Shown here: in pieces, positions 34,312 through 43,555 of the stretch
Position numbering within the stretch: the stretch's first letter is position 1
Layout: the number at the start of each line of letters is the position of its first letter
Source of the DNA: Nocardia beijingensis NBRC 16342
Lineage (GTDB): Bacteria; Actinomycetota; Actinomycetes; Mycobacteriales; Mycobacteriaceae
DNA: 64,000 nt
Direction: 5' to 3'
NCBI RefSeq assembly: GCF_001612785.1
Contig: NZ_BDBC01000039.1
Span: 1 to 64,000, forward strand
Translations under genes and position numbers: made by a program
The notes under the pieces: generated by a model
Seen by the model: only the letters and a program-made list of their open reading frames with translations
What the model was told of the DNA's origin: nothing
Database searches by the model: none

Positions 34312-34785
34312 ATGTCCGAGCAGATCCGCATCGAACGCGACTACCCCGCCACCGCCCAGGCGATCTGGGAACTGTGGACCACCCCGTCGGGCATCGAGAA
34401 GTGGTGGGCGCCCGACGGTTTCACCGTCCGCGTCGATCAGCTCGACCTGCGCCCTGGCGGCGAACTGGTCTACACGATGACCGCGACCGCCCCCGAGCAG
34501 ATCGAATTCATGCGATCCGCGGGCATGCCACTGTCGACCGAGTCCCGCAAGACGTTCACCGAGATCGACGGCCCCGACCGGCTCGCCTACACCTCCCTGG
34601 CCGACTTCATCCCCGGCGTCGAGCCGTACGAATTCCTCACCACCGTCGAGCTCGAGCCGACCGACGCGGGCGTCCGCGTGGTCATGACCGTCGACGCCAT
34701 GCACGACGACGTCTGGACTCAGCGCCTCACCCAGGGACGGGAGAACGAGCTCGCCAACCTTGCCGCCATCGTCTCCGGCGGCTAG
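34312..34785 (+). CDS. SRPBCC (AHSA1-like) domain protein
   Basis: The 157-residue protein shows the AHSA1 pattern: IERDYPATAQAIWELWTTPSGIEKWW, LDLRPGGELVYTM, KTFTEIDGPDRLAYTS and the C-terminal helix TQRLTQGRENELANLAAIV. It probably binds or clears a hydrophobic compound. AGGAGCACGAC places a good ribosome site before ATG 34312. The divergent ArsR-SRPBCC gene is its likely regulator. Confidence 0.88.
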   Translation: MSEQIRIERDYPATAQAIWELWTTPSGIEKWWAPDGFTVRVDQLDLRPGGELVYTMTATAPEQIEFMRSAGMPLSTESRKTFTEIDGPDRLAYTSLADFIPGVEPYEFLTTVELEPTDAGVRVVMTVDAMHDDVWTQRLTQGRENELANLAAIVSGG

Positions 34786-34977
34786 TTGCGGACTGGACAA
34801 CCGAACCGGGACCAGCAACGCGGGCAGCTTCGACGCGGCCTTCAACGCACCACGTCGACTGATCAGTGGGCTCACAAGAACGTATCGGGCGCGGGCGGTG
34901 TGATGGGCTCGGACTGACGTCTACCACCGTCGCCTCGAGCCATACCGCAGTCCAGCCCTGCCTCGGGCAGCATGAGG

Positions 34978-35346
34978 TCAATGGTGGTCTGGTCGGCGCG
35001 GATACTTGGAAGGGCGCATCCGGCCCGTGAGCCGTAGAGCCTCGACCGCCGCGCATTTCCACGAGCATTCGTTGGCATCGCATTCCAAATGCACCTGCAT
35101 GAGCGCGTGCGCATCGCCGGGAGCGAATTCCGGGCCGTCTCTCGGCTCTACCGCAGGCCAGCCCAATGGCGGCCAGCCCAGCAGGCACAGTTGCTCATGG
35201 CCCACGCGTTCGGCGATGTGATAGACGCTCGGACCACGCAACGGCTTCCGCCACCATCGGCTCGCCGCCAAGAAGACCGTCAGCAGCACCGTGACCGCAG
35301 CCGCCCCCACCATCAGGGCTACGCCGAACTCGGACCAGCCGGACAT
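34978..35346 (-). CDS. small membrane protein of an accessory gene pair
   Basis: The 122-residue protein begins with one membrane segment (FGVALMVGAAAVTVLLTVFLAAS, residues 7-29) followed by a basic patch WWRKPLRG and a soluble tail with four cysteines (LCLLG, ECDANECSWKCAA). I do not recognise a family. Its ATG overlaps the stop of the resolvase-like gene (TGATG). Similar small proteins are often seen in actinobacterial integrative elements next to XRE-TPR regulators. Confidence 0.6.
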   Translation of the reverse strand: MSGWSEFGVALMVGAAAVTVLLTVFLAASRWWRKPLRGPSVYHIAERVGHEQLCLLGWPPLGWPAVEPRDGPEFAPGDAHALMQVHLECDANECSWKCAAVEALRLTGRMRPSKYPRRPDHH

Positions 35347-35687
35347 CAAACGCCCACCCCGCTCCCCGACGATCCGAACGGCGGCCACCGGTGCCCGCGC
35401 TCCCACATTTGTTCGGGCGCAACGACAATCAGCGCCACCTGCTCCGTGAGGCCGCGCCTGGCAGTCCAGATGTGCTCCCGAGTCGGAGCGATGACGGCCG
35501 AAGCGCCTACCCGGCGGATCGCCTGTACGAGCAGCAGCGTCGGCATCAGCGCATCGCGATCCACGACCAGCACTTCCGGCTCAGGATAGCCCTTTCGTTC
35601 GGCTAGCGCCCGAATCGCGCGCTCCTCCTCGACGTGGTCCTTGCCGGACTGATCCAGCCGGATATAGCCCAGCGCGATTTCCACCAT
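35346..35687 (-). CDS. small protein resembling a serine-recombinase N-terminal domain
   Basis: The 113-residue protein starts ALGYIRLDQSGKDHVEEERA, much like the GYIRVS...Q...I opening of serine recombinases, then PEVLVVDRD and AIRRVGASAVIAPTREHIW. The catalytic serine after GYIR-V is replaced (RLDQS) and there is no DNA-binding tail, so recombination is unlikely. ATG 35687 has the ribosome site AAGGGG; GTG 35693 is an alternative. It is divergent from the XRE-TPR gene and coupled to the small membrane protein. Confidence 0.6.
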   Translation of the reverse strand: MVEIALGYIRLDQSGKDHVEEERAIRALAERKGYPEPEVLVVDRDALMPTLLLVQAIRRVGASAVIAPTREHIWTARRGLTEQVALIVVAPEQMWERGHRWPPFGSSGSGVGV

Positions 35688-35717
35688 GTCCACCCCTTAT
35701 CCGTCGATGTGGTGTGG

Positions 35718-35793
35718 CACCCGGCGCCGGGGATCCCTTGGCCCCTGGGAACGCGATCAGAGCTGAGACAAGGGATGTGCTCACCCGGCGCCG
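35718..35793. repeat. direct and inverted repeats in the XRE-TPR intergenic region
   Basis: CACCCGGCGCCG occurs at 35718-35729 and again at 35782-35793. Between them lie the inverted copies ATCCCTTG (35733-35740) and CAAGGGAT (35769-35776). The nested layout in a divergent promoter region suggests binding sites for the XRE regulator. Confidence 0.55.
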
Positions 35794-35875
35794 AGGCCGG
35801 AACAAACTGTGACCGACGAACAAGACAGCGAATCGGCAAAAGATTTGTCACCCTGGGGATAAGGAAGTCTGTGGA

Positions 35876-37099
35876 ATGGAATCCGTGATGACGATGACCC
35901 AGGAGTCCGGTGTCGGCGACAAAGTACGTGTCGCAAGGAAGCTAGCGGGATGTAGCCAGGAGAGACTCGCGCGGGAAGCGAACTTCTCGGCGAGCCTGGT
36001 CCGCAAGGTCGAACGCGGCCGCGCGCCCGCGTCTCCGGCTTTCGTCGCGGCCTGCGCCCGCGCGCTGCGGGTGAACCTCGCCGACCTCCTAGAGCAGCCC
36101 TACCCACGCCAGACTCGCGACGAACAGCAAGTGCATGCCGGGGTACCCGAGATCCGCCGTGAACTGGCCGCTTACAAGATCGAGCCGGACGGCGCGATGA
36201 ACGCACGGCCCGAACGCGAACTCGCCGCTGACGTCGCGAGGGCGTCCGCGATGCGTCACTCGGTCAACCTCGGCGATCTCGGCACGCTCCTACCCGGCCT
36301 GCTCGCGGACCTCCGCGTCGCATGGCACAACGCGAGCGGAGCGAAGCGCGAGCGCCTCTTCGGGCTCCTCGCCGAAGTGTTCGCCGCGACCGGGCAACTC
36401 GTGTACAAACTCGGCTACATCGACCTTTCCTCGCTGTGCGTCGAGCGGTACGAATGGGCAGCCGCGCAATCCGGTGATCAACTGGCCGTCCTCGCGGGCG
36501 ATTATCAGCGTGCGGGCGAGCTGATCTGCACGGCCGAATGGTCGACCGCCCTGCGCTTTCTCGAATCCAGCCGCACCACCATCGAATCCGAGATCAGCGG
36601 CAACGATCCGACTGTCCTCAGCATGTGGGGCAATCTGCACCTGAAATCCGGTCTCGCCGCGGCTCGCGCGGGGCGGCGCGATGTAGCCGACGAACACCTC
36701 GCCGAAGCGCGAGAAACTGCCCGCCGCCTCGGTGGCGACCGGGACGACTACCGGCTCTGCTTCGGCGTCACGAATGTCGGCATCTGGTCGGTCGGGCTGG
36801 CCGTCGAGATGATGGATGGCACCGAGGCGGTGAAACGCGCCGAGCACGTGCGTCTCCCGGCCACGACGCCCCGGGAGCGCGCGGGCCACCATTACATCGA
36901 CCTGGCCCGCGGATTCCTGCTCCACGGCGATCGGACGAAAGCCCTTACCTCCTTGCGCAAAGCCAAGGAGATCGCGCCGACGCAGACCCGCTACCACCCC
37001 ATGGTTCACGAGACCATCCGCGTCCTCGCACGTGACGACGCACGCAGCAACGAGAGTGTGCGGGGTTTCGCCGCTTGGTGCGGGATCGATCGCGGCTGA
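35876..37099 (+). CDS. XRE-family regulator with TPR-like C-terminus
   Basis: The 407-residue protein has an XRE helix-turn-helix at residues 13-72 (VRVARKLAGCSQERLAREANFSASLVRKVERGRA region) and a long helical C-terminus with TPR-like units (for example LKSGLAAARAGRRDVADEHLAEA and DLARGFLLHGDRTKALTSLRKA). This two-part build is common in actinobacteria for regulators of small accessory operons. AAGGAAG provides a ribosome site for ATG 35876. It likely controls the two small genes on the other side of the repeats. Confidence 0.85.
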   Translation: MESVMTMTQESGVGDKVRVARKLAGCSQERLAREANFSASLVRKVERGRAPASPAFVAACARALRVNLADLLEQPYPRQTRDEQQVHAGVPEIRRELAAYKIEPDGAMNARPERELAADVARASAMRHSVNLGDLGTLLPGLLADLRVAWHNASGAKRERLFGLLAEVFAATGQLVYKLGYIDLSSLCVERYEWAAAQSGDQLAVLAGDYQRAGELICTAEWSTALRFLESSRTTIESEISGNDPTVLSMWGNLHLKSGLAAARAGRRDVADEHLAEARETARRLGGDRDDYRLCFGVTNVGIWSVGLAVEMMDGTEAVKRAEHVRLPATTPRERAGHHYIDLARGFLLHGDRTKALTSLRKAKEIAPTQTRYHPMVHETIRVLARDDARSNESVRGFAAWCGIDRG

Positions 37100-37241
37100 C
37101 GTATTCGCGTTTGAGGCCACCACGTTCCGCATCTGTCTGGCCCGTGCGCACGAGCTGCGTCCGACGAGTTGCCACGATGAGCAGCGACCGTGGAATCGAA
37201 AGGTAGGCAACGACCCGCCGCCTACCCCTCGCCATACCGAA

Positions 37242-38387
37242 TCAGCCGAGCGACCGGAAGAACTCGCGGATGTCGCCGATCAGCAGCTCCGGCACCTCGA
37301 GTGCGGGGAAATGCCCGCCGGAGTAGAACTCCGACCAGTGGGTGATGTTGTGGGTGCGTTCGGCGAAGCGGCGGATGGCGTAGTCGCCGTCCTTGAAGAC
37401 CGCGACGCCGGTGGGCACGGTGCCCTTCGGTTTCGGGGCGAACATGGTGGCGTCGTGGAAGCGTTCGTAGTACAGGTTCGCGACGCTGCGGGCGGTGTCG
37501 GTGAGCCAGTAGATGCTCACGGTGGTGAGCAGGCGGTCGATGTCGACGGCTTGTTCGGGCAGGTCGTTGGCGCTGTCGGTCCACTCGCGGTATTTCTCGA
37601 CGATCCAGCCGAGCAGCCCGGCCGGGGAGTCGGCGAGCAACTGGGCGATGGTGTCGGGGCGGGAACCTTGCAGGTTCATGTAGGCCGAGCCGTCGTCCTG
37701 GAATTTCTTCATCGCGGCGAGCCGCGCCTTTTCCGCGTCGGTGAGTGCGGCCAGATCGGCGGGGTCGCCGGTCGGGAAGGTGACCAGTGCGTTGACGTGC
37801 ACGCCGAGCACGTGGTCGGTGTCGATCCGCGCCAGGGCCGGAGCGATGAACGCGCCGTGGTCGCCTCCCTGCACACCGTAGCGGTCGTAGCCGAGGCGAG
37901 CCATGAGTCCGGCGAGCGCCGCCGCGATCCGGCCGTCGTTCCAGCCCGTCTCGGTGAGCGGGCCGGAGAAACCGTGGCCGGGCAGCGACGGAATGACCAG
38001 GTGGAACGCGGGCGCGTCCGAGTCCGGGTCGGTGAGCGGGCCGATCACGTCGCGGAAGTCGGCCACCGAACTGGGCCAGCCGTGCAGCAACAGCAACGGT
38101 GTTGCGTCCTCCCGCGCCGAGCGCACGTGCAGGAAATGCACGTTCTGGCCGTCGATGGTGGTGGTGAACTGCGGGTAGGCGTTAAGCTCCGCCTCGGCCG
38201 CACGCCAGTCGAATTTCTCGGCCCAGTACCCGGCCAGCTCCTTCAGGTACCCCGTTGGCACACCGCGCTCCCAGTCGGCGCCGGGCAGCTCATCGATCCA
38301 ACGGGTGCGTGCCAGCCGCAGCCGAAGCTCGTCCAGGTCGGCCTGCGGAATGTCGATACGGAAGGGGCGGATCTCGGTGTTCGTCAT
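37242..38387 (-). CDS. epoxide hydrolase with EHN domain
   Basis: The 381-residue protein has the epoxide-hydrolase N-terminal (EHN) domain (residues 5-110) and an alpha/beta-hydrolase core: oxyanion HGWPSS at 102-107, nucleophile Asp176 in QGGDHGAF, catalytic His359 in SGGHFPALE. It opens epoxides to diols via an ester intermediate. No signal peptide. It is divergent from the LAL regulator across a gap holding a 20-base inverted repeat. Confidence 0.92.
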   Translation of the reverse strand: MTNTEIRPFRIDIPQADLDELRLRLARTRWIDELPGADWERGVPTGYLKELAGYWAEKFDWRAAEAELNAYPQFTTTIDGQNVHFLHVRSAREDATPLLLLHGWPSSVADFRDVIGPLTDPDSDAPAFHLVIPSLPGHGFSGPLTETGWNDGRIAAALAGLMARLGYDRYGVQGGDHGAFIAPALARIDTDHVLGVHVNALVTFPTGDPADLAALTDAEKARLAAMKKFQDDGSAYMNLQGSRPDTIAQLLADSPAGLLGWIVEKYREWTDSANDLPEQAVDIDRLLTTVSIYWLTDTARSVANLYYERFHDATMFAPKPKGTVPTGVAVFKDGDYAIRRFAERTHNITHWSEFYSGGHFPALEVPELLIGDIREFFRSLG

Positions 38388-38547
38388 GCCATTGATACTT
38401 CGCGTAACGAGGTGGCCGCCGAATCACGAGAAATCACTATTTCCGCACTCGCCCAGCCCACCGACGAGTAACGCCGAACCCGGGCCGTACCACTATCGGC
38501 CACGAACCCGGCGGCGCGCTGGTCGCGCCGAGGCCGCCCCCGTCTCG

Positions 38548-38616
38548 AGTTCGCGAGTGGCACACCACTGCGGCATCGGCCGAGAAGCCCTCGCGATGGT
38601 GTGCCACTCGCGAACT
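38548..38616. repeat. 20-base perfect inverted repeat
   Basis: AGTTCGCGAGTGGCACACCA (38548-38567) is exactly inverted at 38597-38616, with a 29-base spacer. It lies 35 bases before the GTG of the LAL regulator. The arms are too long and exact for chance; a cruciform, an operator or a small repeat element are possible. Confidence 0.75.
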
Positions 38617-38650
38617 GGCGTCGAGCGCGCGGTGCGGGCATGATCGCGCC

Positions 38651-41638
38651 GTGGTCAGCCTTCCGGTGTGCGGCGCGTTTGTGGGGCGGGCCGCTGAGCT
38701 CGCGGCGTTGCAGGATGCCTATCGGGACCCGGCGGTGCATACCGTGCTGGTCGGGGGTGAGGCGGGTCTCGGCAAGTCGCGGTTGGTCGCGGAGTTCCGG
38801 ACGCGGCTCGGGACTCGTACGGTAGTGGCGTACGGAAGGTGCCCGGAATTCGGCGCGAAAGGGGTGCCGTTCACGCCGTTCGTCGCGGTCATGCGCACAC
38901 TGCTGCGTGACCAGGGCGTGGAGGCGCTCGCGACGCTGCTCCCAGTGCGACCGGCGCTGGCGCGCTGGCTTCCGGAACTGGCGGCGCGGTCGGGCGCGGC
39001 GGAGGCCGACACCGACAGGATCCGGTTGTTCGGCGAGATCCTCACCGTGCTGGAACAGTTCTCGATGACCAAACCGCTGGTGGTGGTGCTGGAAGACTTG
39101 CACTGGGCCGACGACGCCAGCCTGGAATTGCTCGCCTTCCTGGTGGCCAACATCGCCGAAGGCGATCTGTTCTTGGTCGGCACCCACCGGCCTGCCGATT
39201 CCGAGCCGTTACGCAAGCTGATCGCGAGCCTGCGCCGGGACCCGAGTGTCCGCCTGCTGCATCCAGCACCGCTGACCAGGCACGAGGTCGGCAGGCAATT
39301 GGCCGCGCTGCGCGGCAGGGAGCCCGAGCCAGGGACCATCGGGCGGATCTTCGAACGCAGCAGGGGAATTCCGCTGTACGTCGAGGCACTCGATCCCGCA
39401 CCGGAGGACACGCCCGCCGAGCTGTCGGAGCTGTTGCTCGATCACCTGTCCGACCTGCCCGATCAGGCCGCGTCGGTGCTGCGGCTCGCGGCGGTGGCCG
39501 GGTCACCGGTCCGGCACACCCTGCTGGCGGCCGCCTCCGACCTCCCCGAGGGCGCGCTCGCCACAGCACTGCGTCAGCTGGTCGACCAGCGGCTCCTGGT
39601 TTCCACCGACACCGGCTACCAGTTCCGGCACGTTCTCATCCGCGACGCCGTCTACGAACACCTCCTACCGGCGGAGCGAAAAGCGCTGCACAGCAGACTT
39701 TCCCAAGCCTTGGCTACCCGGCGAAGGAAGCCGGGCGCGGACCGATGCCCGGCCGCCGAACTGGCCTACCACGCGTATGCCGCCGGAGAGCTGCCGCTGG
39801 CATTCGAAGCCGCGTGGGACGCCGCGGCGGAGGCGGAGAGGGTGAGCGCGCATCGCGATCAGGTGCGCCACCTGGACCGGGTGCTCGATTTGTGGGATCG
39901 CGTACCGGATGCGGCGCGACGGGTGGACGCCGATCGGCTCGACGTCTTGGCAGCGCTCGTGGCCGCGTGTCATCGCGGCGGCGTCGTCGAGCGCGGGATC
40001 GCAGCGGCCGACGAGGCGCTGGCCGCCATCGATGCGGGGACCGACCCGGAGCGTGCCGCGCGCCTGCATTACTACCGCGCCGGACTGCGCAATCAGAGCA
40101 GCGGCGGCGGCGAAGACGACCTGCTCGCGGCGCTGACCTATCTTCCTTCGGACCGGCCGACCCTGCTGCGCGGTGAAATCCTCGCCGAACTCGCCGCGGT
40201 GCGGGTGTTCAGCGGCGCGACGGCGGCCGAGAACGACGCCCGCGCCGCCGTCGAAGTGGCCGAACAGTTACGTGGTGAACCGACCGTCGACGACACCTCG
40301 CCGGTCATGGCATCGGCGCTCCGCTCGCCGGGCGCGGTCGCAACGGACCCGGGCAGGGGCGTCGAAGGGGAGGACACGGACGCCGCGAGGCACCGGCGGC
40401 GTTCGAGCGACCCGCGCGAAGACCGGAGCGCCGCGTCGCTGGCCGCGCGTGCCCACGCCTATCTCGGGCTGGCCACCGCGAACCGTCCCGACGCCGCCAT
40501 GACCCATTTCGAGCGGGCGCATGCCGCCGCTGAGGCCGCGGGAGATCCGGGCACCTTGCTGACCGTGGTGCTGTGGGAGACGGCGCTGCTGGTCTCGGCA
40601 GGCGCCGACGAAGCGGCCATCACGGCGATCCAGCAGGGGCTGCGCGCCGCGCACGAGAGTTACCGATTCGCCGAGGCCGCGCCGATCCTGCTGGTCAAGT
40701 GGGCGCAGGCGCTCACAGCGCTGGGCCGCTGGAACGAGGCGTTGGATCTGATCGACGAATCGCTCACCGAGCAGTTGCCCCCGTTGAGCACCGCCGCGCT
40801 GCTGCTGTGTCACGCGCGGATCATGCTGGCGCGTGGGGACGGCCAGGCCGCGGCGGCGAGCGCGGCGACCGCGCAACCCTTGCTCGGGAATCGGCGCTGG
40901 GCCAGGCAATATCAGATCCAGCTGCACACCGTGCAGACCGAGATAGCGCACGCGGCGGGCAATCCGCAGCGCGCCGCCGAGATCGGCGCCGCGACGCTGA
41001 CCGCGGACGATCTGGTCGCGCACCCCCACGAGGCATGGGCACTGGCCGAGGCCATCGCCCGGACCCGCTGCGCGCCAATGGTTCTCGACTCCGCTGTCGT
41101 CAGGCTGCCGGTGACCACCGCGGTCGACGCCGCGTACCGGAATTCCTGCCACGCGGTGCGCAGCGGCCGTCCCGCCGACTGGGCCGCGGCGGCTTCCTCT
41201 TGGCGAGCCCTGGGTCGGCCGTACGAGCTGGCGCGCGGCCTGCTCGAATCCGGGCGCGCGGAATTGGCCGCGGGTGATCGCGCGGCGGCACGCGACGCAC
41301 TGCGGGCGGCCCTCGGGCTGGCGGACGAGTTGGCGGCGGCGCCACTCGCCGAGCAAGCCAGACAGCTGGCCCACCGCGCCGGGATCGACCTGGCCGAAGC
41401 CGGGAACCGGCCCGCGCCTGCCCGGTCAGCGAGCGCCTCGGGCCTGACCCCGCGCGAACTCGACGTGCTGCGCCTGGTGGCCACGGGCGCGAGCAACCGG
41501 CAGATCGCGGCCGAGTTGTTCATCAGCGCCAACACCGCGGGTGTGCACGTCTCGCGGATCCTCACCAAGCTCGGAGCGTCCAGCAGAACCGAGGCGGCCG
41601 CGATCGCGCGAGAACGCGGATTGCTCGGCTCCGGATGA
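38651..41638 (+). CDS. LuxR-family ATP-binding (LAL) transcriptional regulator
   Basis: The 995-residue protein has an N-terminal AAA/STAND ATPase (Walker A GGEAGLGKSR near 35-44; Walker B VVVLEDLHWADD near 150), a long TPR-like middle and a C-terminal LuxR helix-turn-helix (LTPRELDVLRLVATGASNRQ ... at about 932-990). LAL regulators activate catabolic or secondary-metabolic genes on binding a ligand. GTG 38651 is the start. Two bases at the end overlap an open frame ahead of the acyl-CoA dehydrogenase, which it may control. Confidence 0.92.
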   Translation: MVSLPVCGAFVGRAAELAALQDAYRDPAVHTVLVGGEAGLGKSRLVAEFRTRLGTRTVVAYGRCPEFGAKGVPFTPFVAVMRTLLRDQGVEALATLLPVRPALARWLPELAARSGAAEADTDRIRLFGEILTVLEQFSMTKPLVVVLEDLHWADDASLELLAFLVANIAEGDLFLVGTHRPADSEPLRKLIASLRRDPSVRLLHPAPLTRHEVGRQLAALRGREPEPGTIGRIFERSRGIPLYVEALDPAPEDTPAELSELLLDHLSDLPDQAASVLRLAAVAGSPVRHTLLAAASDLPEGALATALRQLVDQRLLVSTDTGYQFRHVLIRDAVYEHLLPAERKALHSRLSQALATRRRKPGADRCPAAELAYHAYAAGELPLAFEAAWDAAAEAERVSAHRDQVRHLDRVLDLWDRVPDAARRVDADRLDVLAALVAACHRGGVVERGIAAADEALAAIDAGTDPERAARLHYYRAGLRNQSSGGGEDDLLAALTYLPSDRPTLLRGEILAELAAVRVFSGATAAENDARAAVEVAEQLRGEPTVDDTSPVMASALRSPGAVATDPGRGVEGEDTDAARHRRRSSDPREDRSAASLAARAHAYLGLATANRPDAAMTHFERAHAAAEAAGDPGTLLTVVLWETALLVSAGADEAAITAIQQGLRAAHESYRFAEAAPILLVKWAQALTALGRWNEALDLIDESLTEQLPPLSTAALLLCHARIMLARGDGQAAAASAATAQPLLGNRRWARQYQIQLHTVQTEIAHAAGNPQRAAEIGAATLTADDLVAHPHEAWALAEAIARTRCAPMVLDSAVVRLPVTTAVDAAYRNSCHAVRSGRPADWAAAASSWRALGRPYELARGLLESGRAELAAGDRAAARDALRAALGLADELAAAPLAEQARQLAHRAGIDLAEAGNRPAPARSASASGLTPRELDVLRLVATGASNRQIAAELFISANTAGVHVSRILTKLGASSRTEAAAIARERGLLGSG

Positions 41639-41715
41639 CGACCACCGCGATGCCCACACCCGCCCACCGACCCGTAAGATACAGTACGTCGAACATGTCT
41701 CGAAAGGACTGGCTG

Positions 41716-43509
41716 ATGCGGTCGACCTTGCTGTCCCGGCGCGATCTCGAGTTCCTGCTCTACGAATGGCTGGACGTGGAGGCGCTCACCAAACGCGAGC
41801 GGTACGCCGAGCACTCGCGGGAGACCTTCGACGCCGTGCTCGAGCTCAGCGAGCAGCTGGCCACCAAGTACTTCGCGCCGCACAACAAGCTCAACGACGC
41901 CAACGAACCCACCTTCGACGGCGAGCGCGTGACCATCATCCCGGAGGTCGGCCAGGCGCTGGCAGCCTTCGCCAAGGCCGGATTGCCCTCGGCCGCGATG
42001 GATTACGAACTCGGCGGCGCCCAGCTGCCCGCGTCCGTCGCGCAGGCGAGCTACGCCTGGTTCCAGGCGGCCAACCCGGGCACCGCGGGCTACCCGTTCC
42101 TCACCGTGGCCAACGCCAATCTCCTCATCGCCCACGGCCCCGAACACGTCGAGAAGTTCGTCGAGCCCATGCTCGCGGGCCGCTTCTTCGGCACCATGTG
42201 CCTGTCGGAGCCGCAGGCCGGTTCCTCGCTCGCCGACATCGTCACCCGGGCCGAGCCGCAGGACGACGGCACGTATCGCCTGTTCGGCACCAAGATGTGG
42301 ATCTCCGGCGGCGATCACGAACTCGGCGAGAACATCGTGCATCTGGTGCTGGCCAAGATCCCGGGCGGCCCCGCGGGCACCAAGGGCATCTCACTGTTCG
42401 TGGTGCCCCGGTTCCTGGTCGGCGACGACGGCGCGATCGGGGAGCGCAACGATGTCGCGCTGGCCGGGCTCAATCACAAGATGGGTTACCGCGGCACGGT
42501 CAACACCGTGCTGAATTTCGGCGAGGGCCGCTGGACGCCGGGTGGCGCGCCCGGCGCGGTCGGCTACCTGGTCGGCGAGGCGCATCGCGGACTGACCTAC
42601 ATGTTCCACATGATGAACGAGGCGCGCATCGGCGTCGGCTTGGTCGCCACCGCCCTCGGCTACACCGGATATCTGGAGTCGCTCGACTACGCCCGCACGC
42701 GCACCCAGGGCCGGGCCAAGCTCCCCGCCGACCCGTCCGCGCCGCAGCGCCCGATCATCGAGCACGCCGACGTCAAACGGATGCTGCTGGCCCAGAAGTC
42801 CTACGTCGAAGGCGCGCTGGCGCTGGTGCTCTACTGCGCGCGGTTGGTCGACGAGCAGCGCACCGCCGAATCCGACGACGACCGCCGCGCGGTCACCCTG
42901 CTGCTCGACATCCTGACCCCGATCGCCAAGAGCTGGCCCTCGCAGTGGTGCCTCGAGGCCAACAGCCTCGCCATCCAGGTGCTCGGCGGCTACGGGTACA
43001 CCCGCGAGTACAACGTCGAGCAGCACTACCGGGACAATCGGCTCAACCCGATCCACGAGGGCACGCACGGCATCCAGGGCCTGGATCTGCTGGGACGCAA
43101 GGTGACCCAGCAGGGCGGCGCCAGCCTGCTCGCCCTCGGGTCCCGGGTGGACGCGACCATCGCGTCCGCGCGCGCCGCGGGCGGCGAGGCGGCCGAACTC
43201 GCCACGCGGCTGGACGCGGTGTGGCGGCGGCTGGTCGAGGTGACCGCGGGGCTGTTCGCCTCCGGCGACATCGAAGCCGCGCTGGCCAACAGCTCGGTGT
43301 ACCTGGAAGCGTTCGGGCACACCGTGCTGGCCTGGATCTGGCTGGAACAGTTCCTCGCCGCCGCGGATCGGCCCGGCGATTTCTATGATGGCAAGCGGCA
43401 CGCGGCCCGGTTCTTCTATCGTTTCGAATTGCCCAAGACCGCACCGGCGTTGGATCTGCTCGCCAGCCTGGACACCACCACCTTGCAGATGCGCGACGCC
43501 TGGTTCTGA
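41716..43509 (+). CDS. acyl-CoA dehydrogenase, FadE5-like
   Basis: The 597-residue protein is of the long acyl-CoA dehydrogenase class: N-terminal helical domain, CLSEPQAGSS and TKMWISGG for FAD and substrate binding, and YGYTREYNVEQHYRDNR followed by the likely catalytic base Glu448 in HEGTHGIQG. The extra C-terminal helical domain is as in FadE5. It introduces the trans-2 double bond in an acyl-CoA. AAAGGA at 41704-41709 favours ATG 41716 over ATG 41695. A half-site GAACATGT upstream matches the operator of the TetR gene that follows, so control by it is likely. Confidence 0.93.
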   Translation: MRSTLLSRRDLEFLLYEWLDVEALTKRERYAEHSRETFDAVLELSEQLATKYFAPHNKLNDANEPTFDGERVTIIPEVGQALAAFAKAGLPSAAMDYELGGAQLPASVAQASYAWFQAANPGTAGYPFLTVANANLLIAHGPEHVEKFVEPMLAGRFFGTMCLSEPQAGSSLADIVTRAEPQDDGTYRLFGTKMWISGGDHELGENIVHLVLAKIPGGPAGTKGISLFVVPRFLVGDDGAIGERNDVALAGLNHKMGYRGTVNTVLNFGEGRWTPGGAPGAVGYLVGEAHRGLTYMFHMMNEARIGVGLVATALGYTGYLESLDYARTRTQGRAKLPADPSAPQRPIIEHADVKRMLLAQKSYVEGALALVLYCARLVDEQRTAESDDDRRAVTLLLDILTPIAKSWPSQWCLEANSLAIQVLGGYGYTREYNVEQHYRDNRLNPIHEGTHGIQGLDLLGRKVTQQGGASLLALGSRVDATIASARAAGGEAAELATRLDAVWRRLVEVTAGLFASGDIEAALANSSVYLEAFGHTVLAWIWLEQFLAAADRPGDFYDGKRHAARFFYRFELPKTAPALDLLASLDTTTLQMRDAWF

Positions 43510-43525
43510 CGACGCCGCGTTTCGA

Positions 43526-43545
43526 TACATGTTCTAGAAGATGTA
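43526..43545. promoter_or_regulatory. palindromic operator of the TetR gene
   Basis: TACATGTTCTAGAAGATGTA is a palindrome matching at 18 of 20 positions, just before the TetR gene and 16 bases after the acyl-CoA dehydrogenase stop. The half-site GAACATGT also appears at 41691-41698 upstream of the dehydrogenase. Confidence 0.65.
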
Positions 43546-43555
43546 CCATTCCGCG

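Noticed and set aside
35346..35687. Functional serine recombinase
   Set aside because: Catalytic serine context and the DNA-binding tail are missing; only the opening motif is similar.
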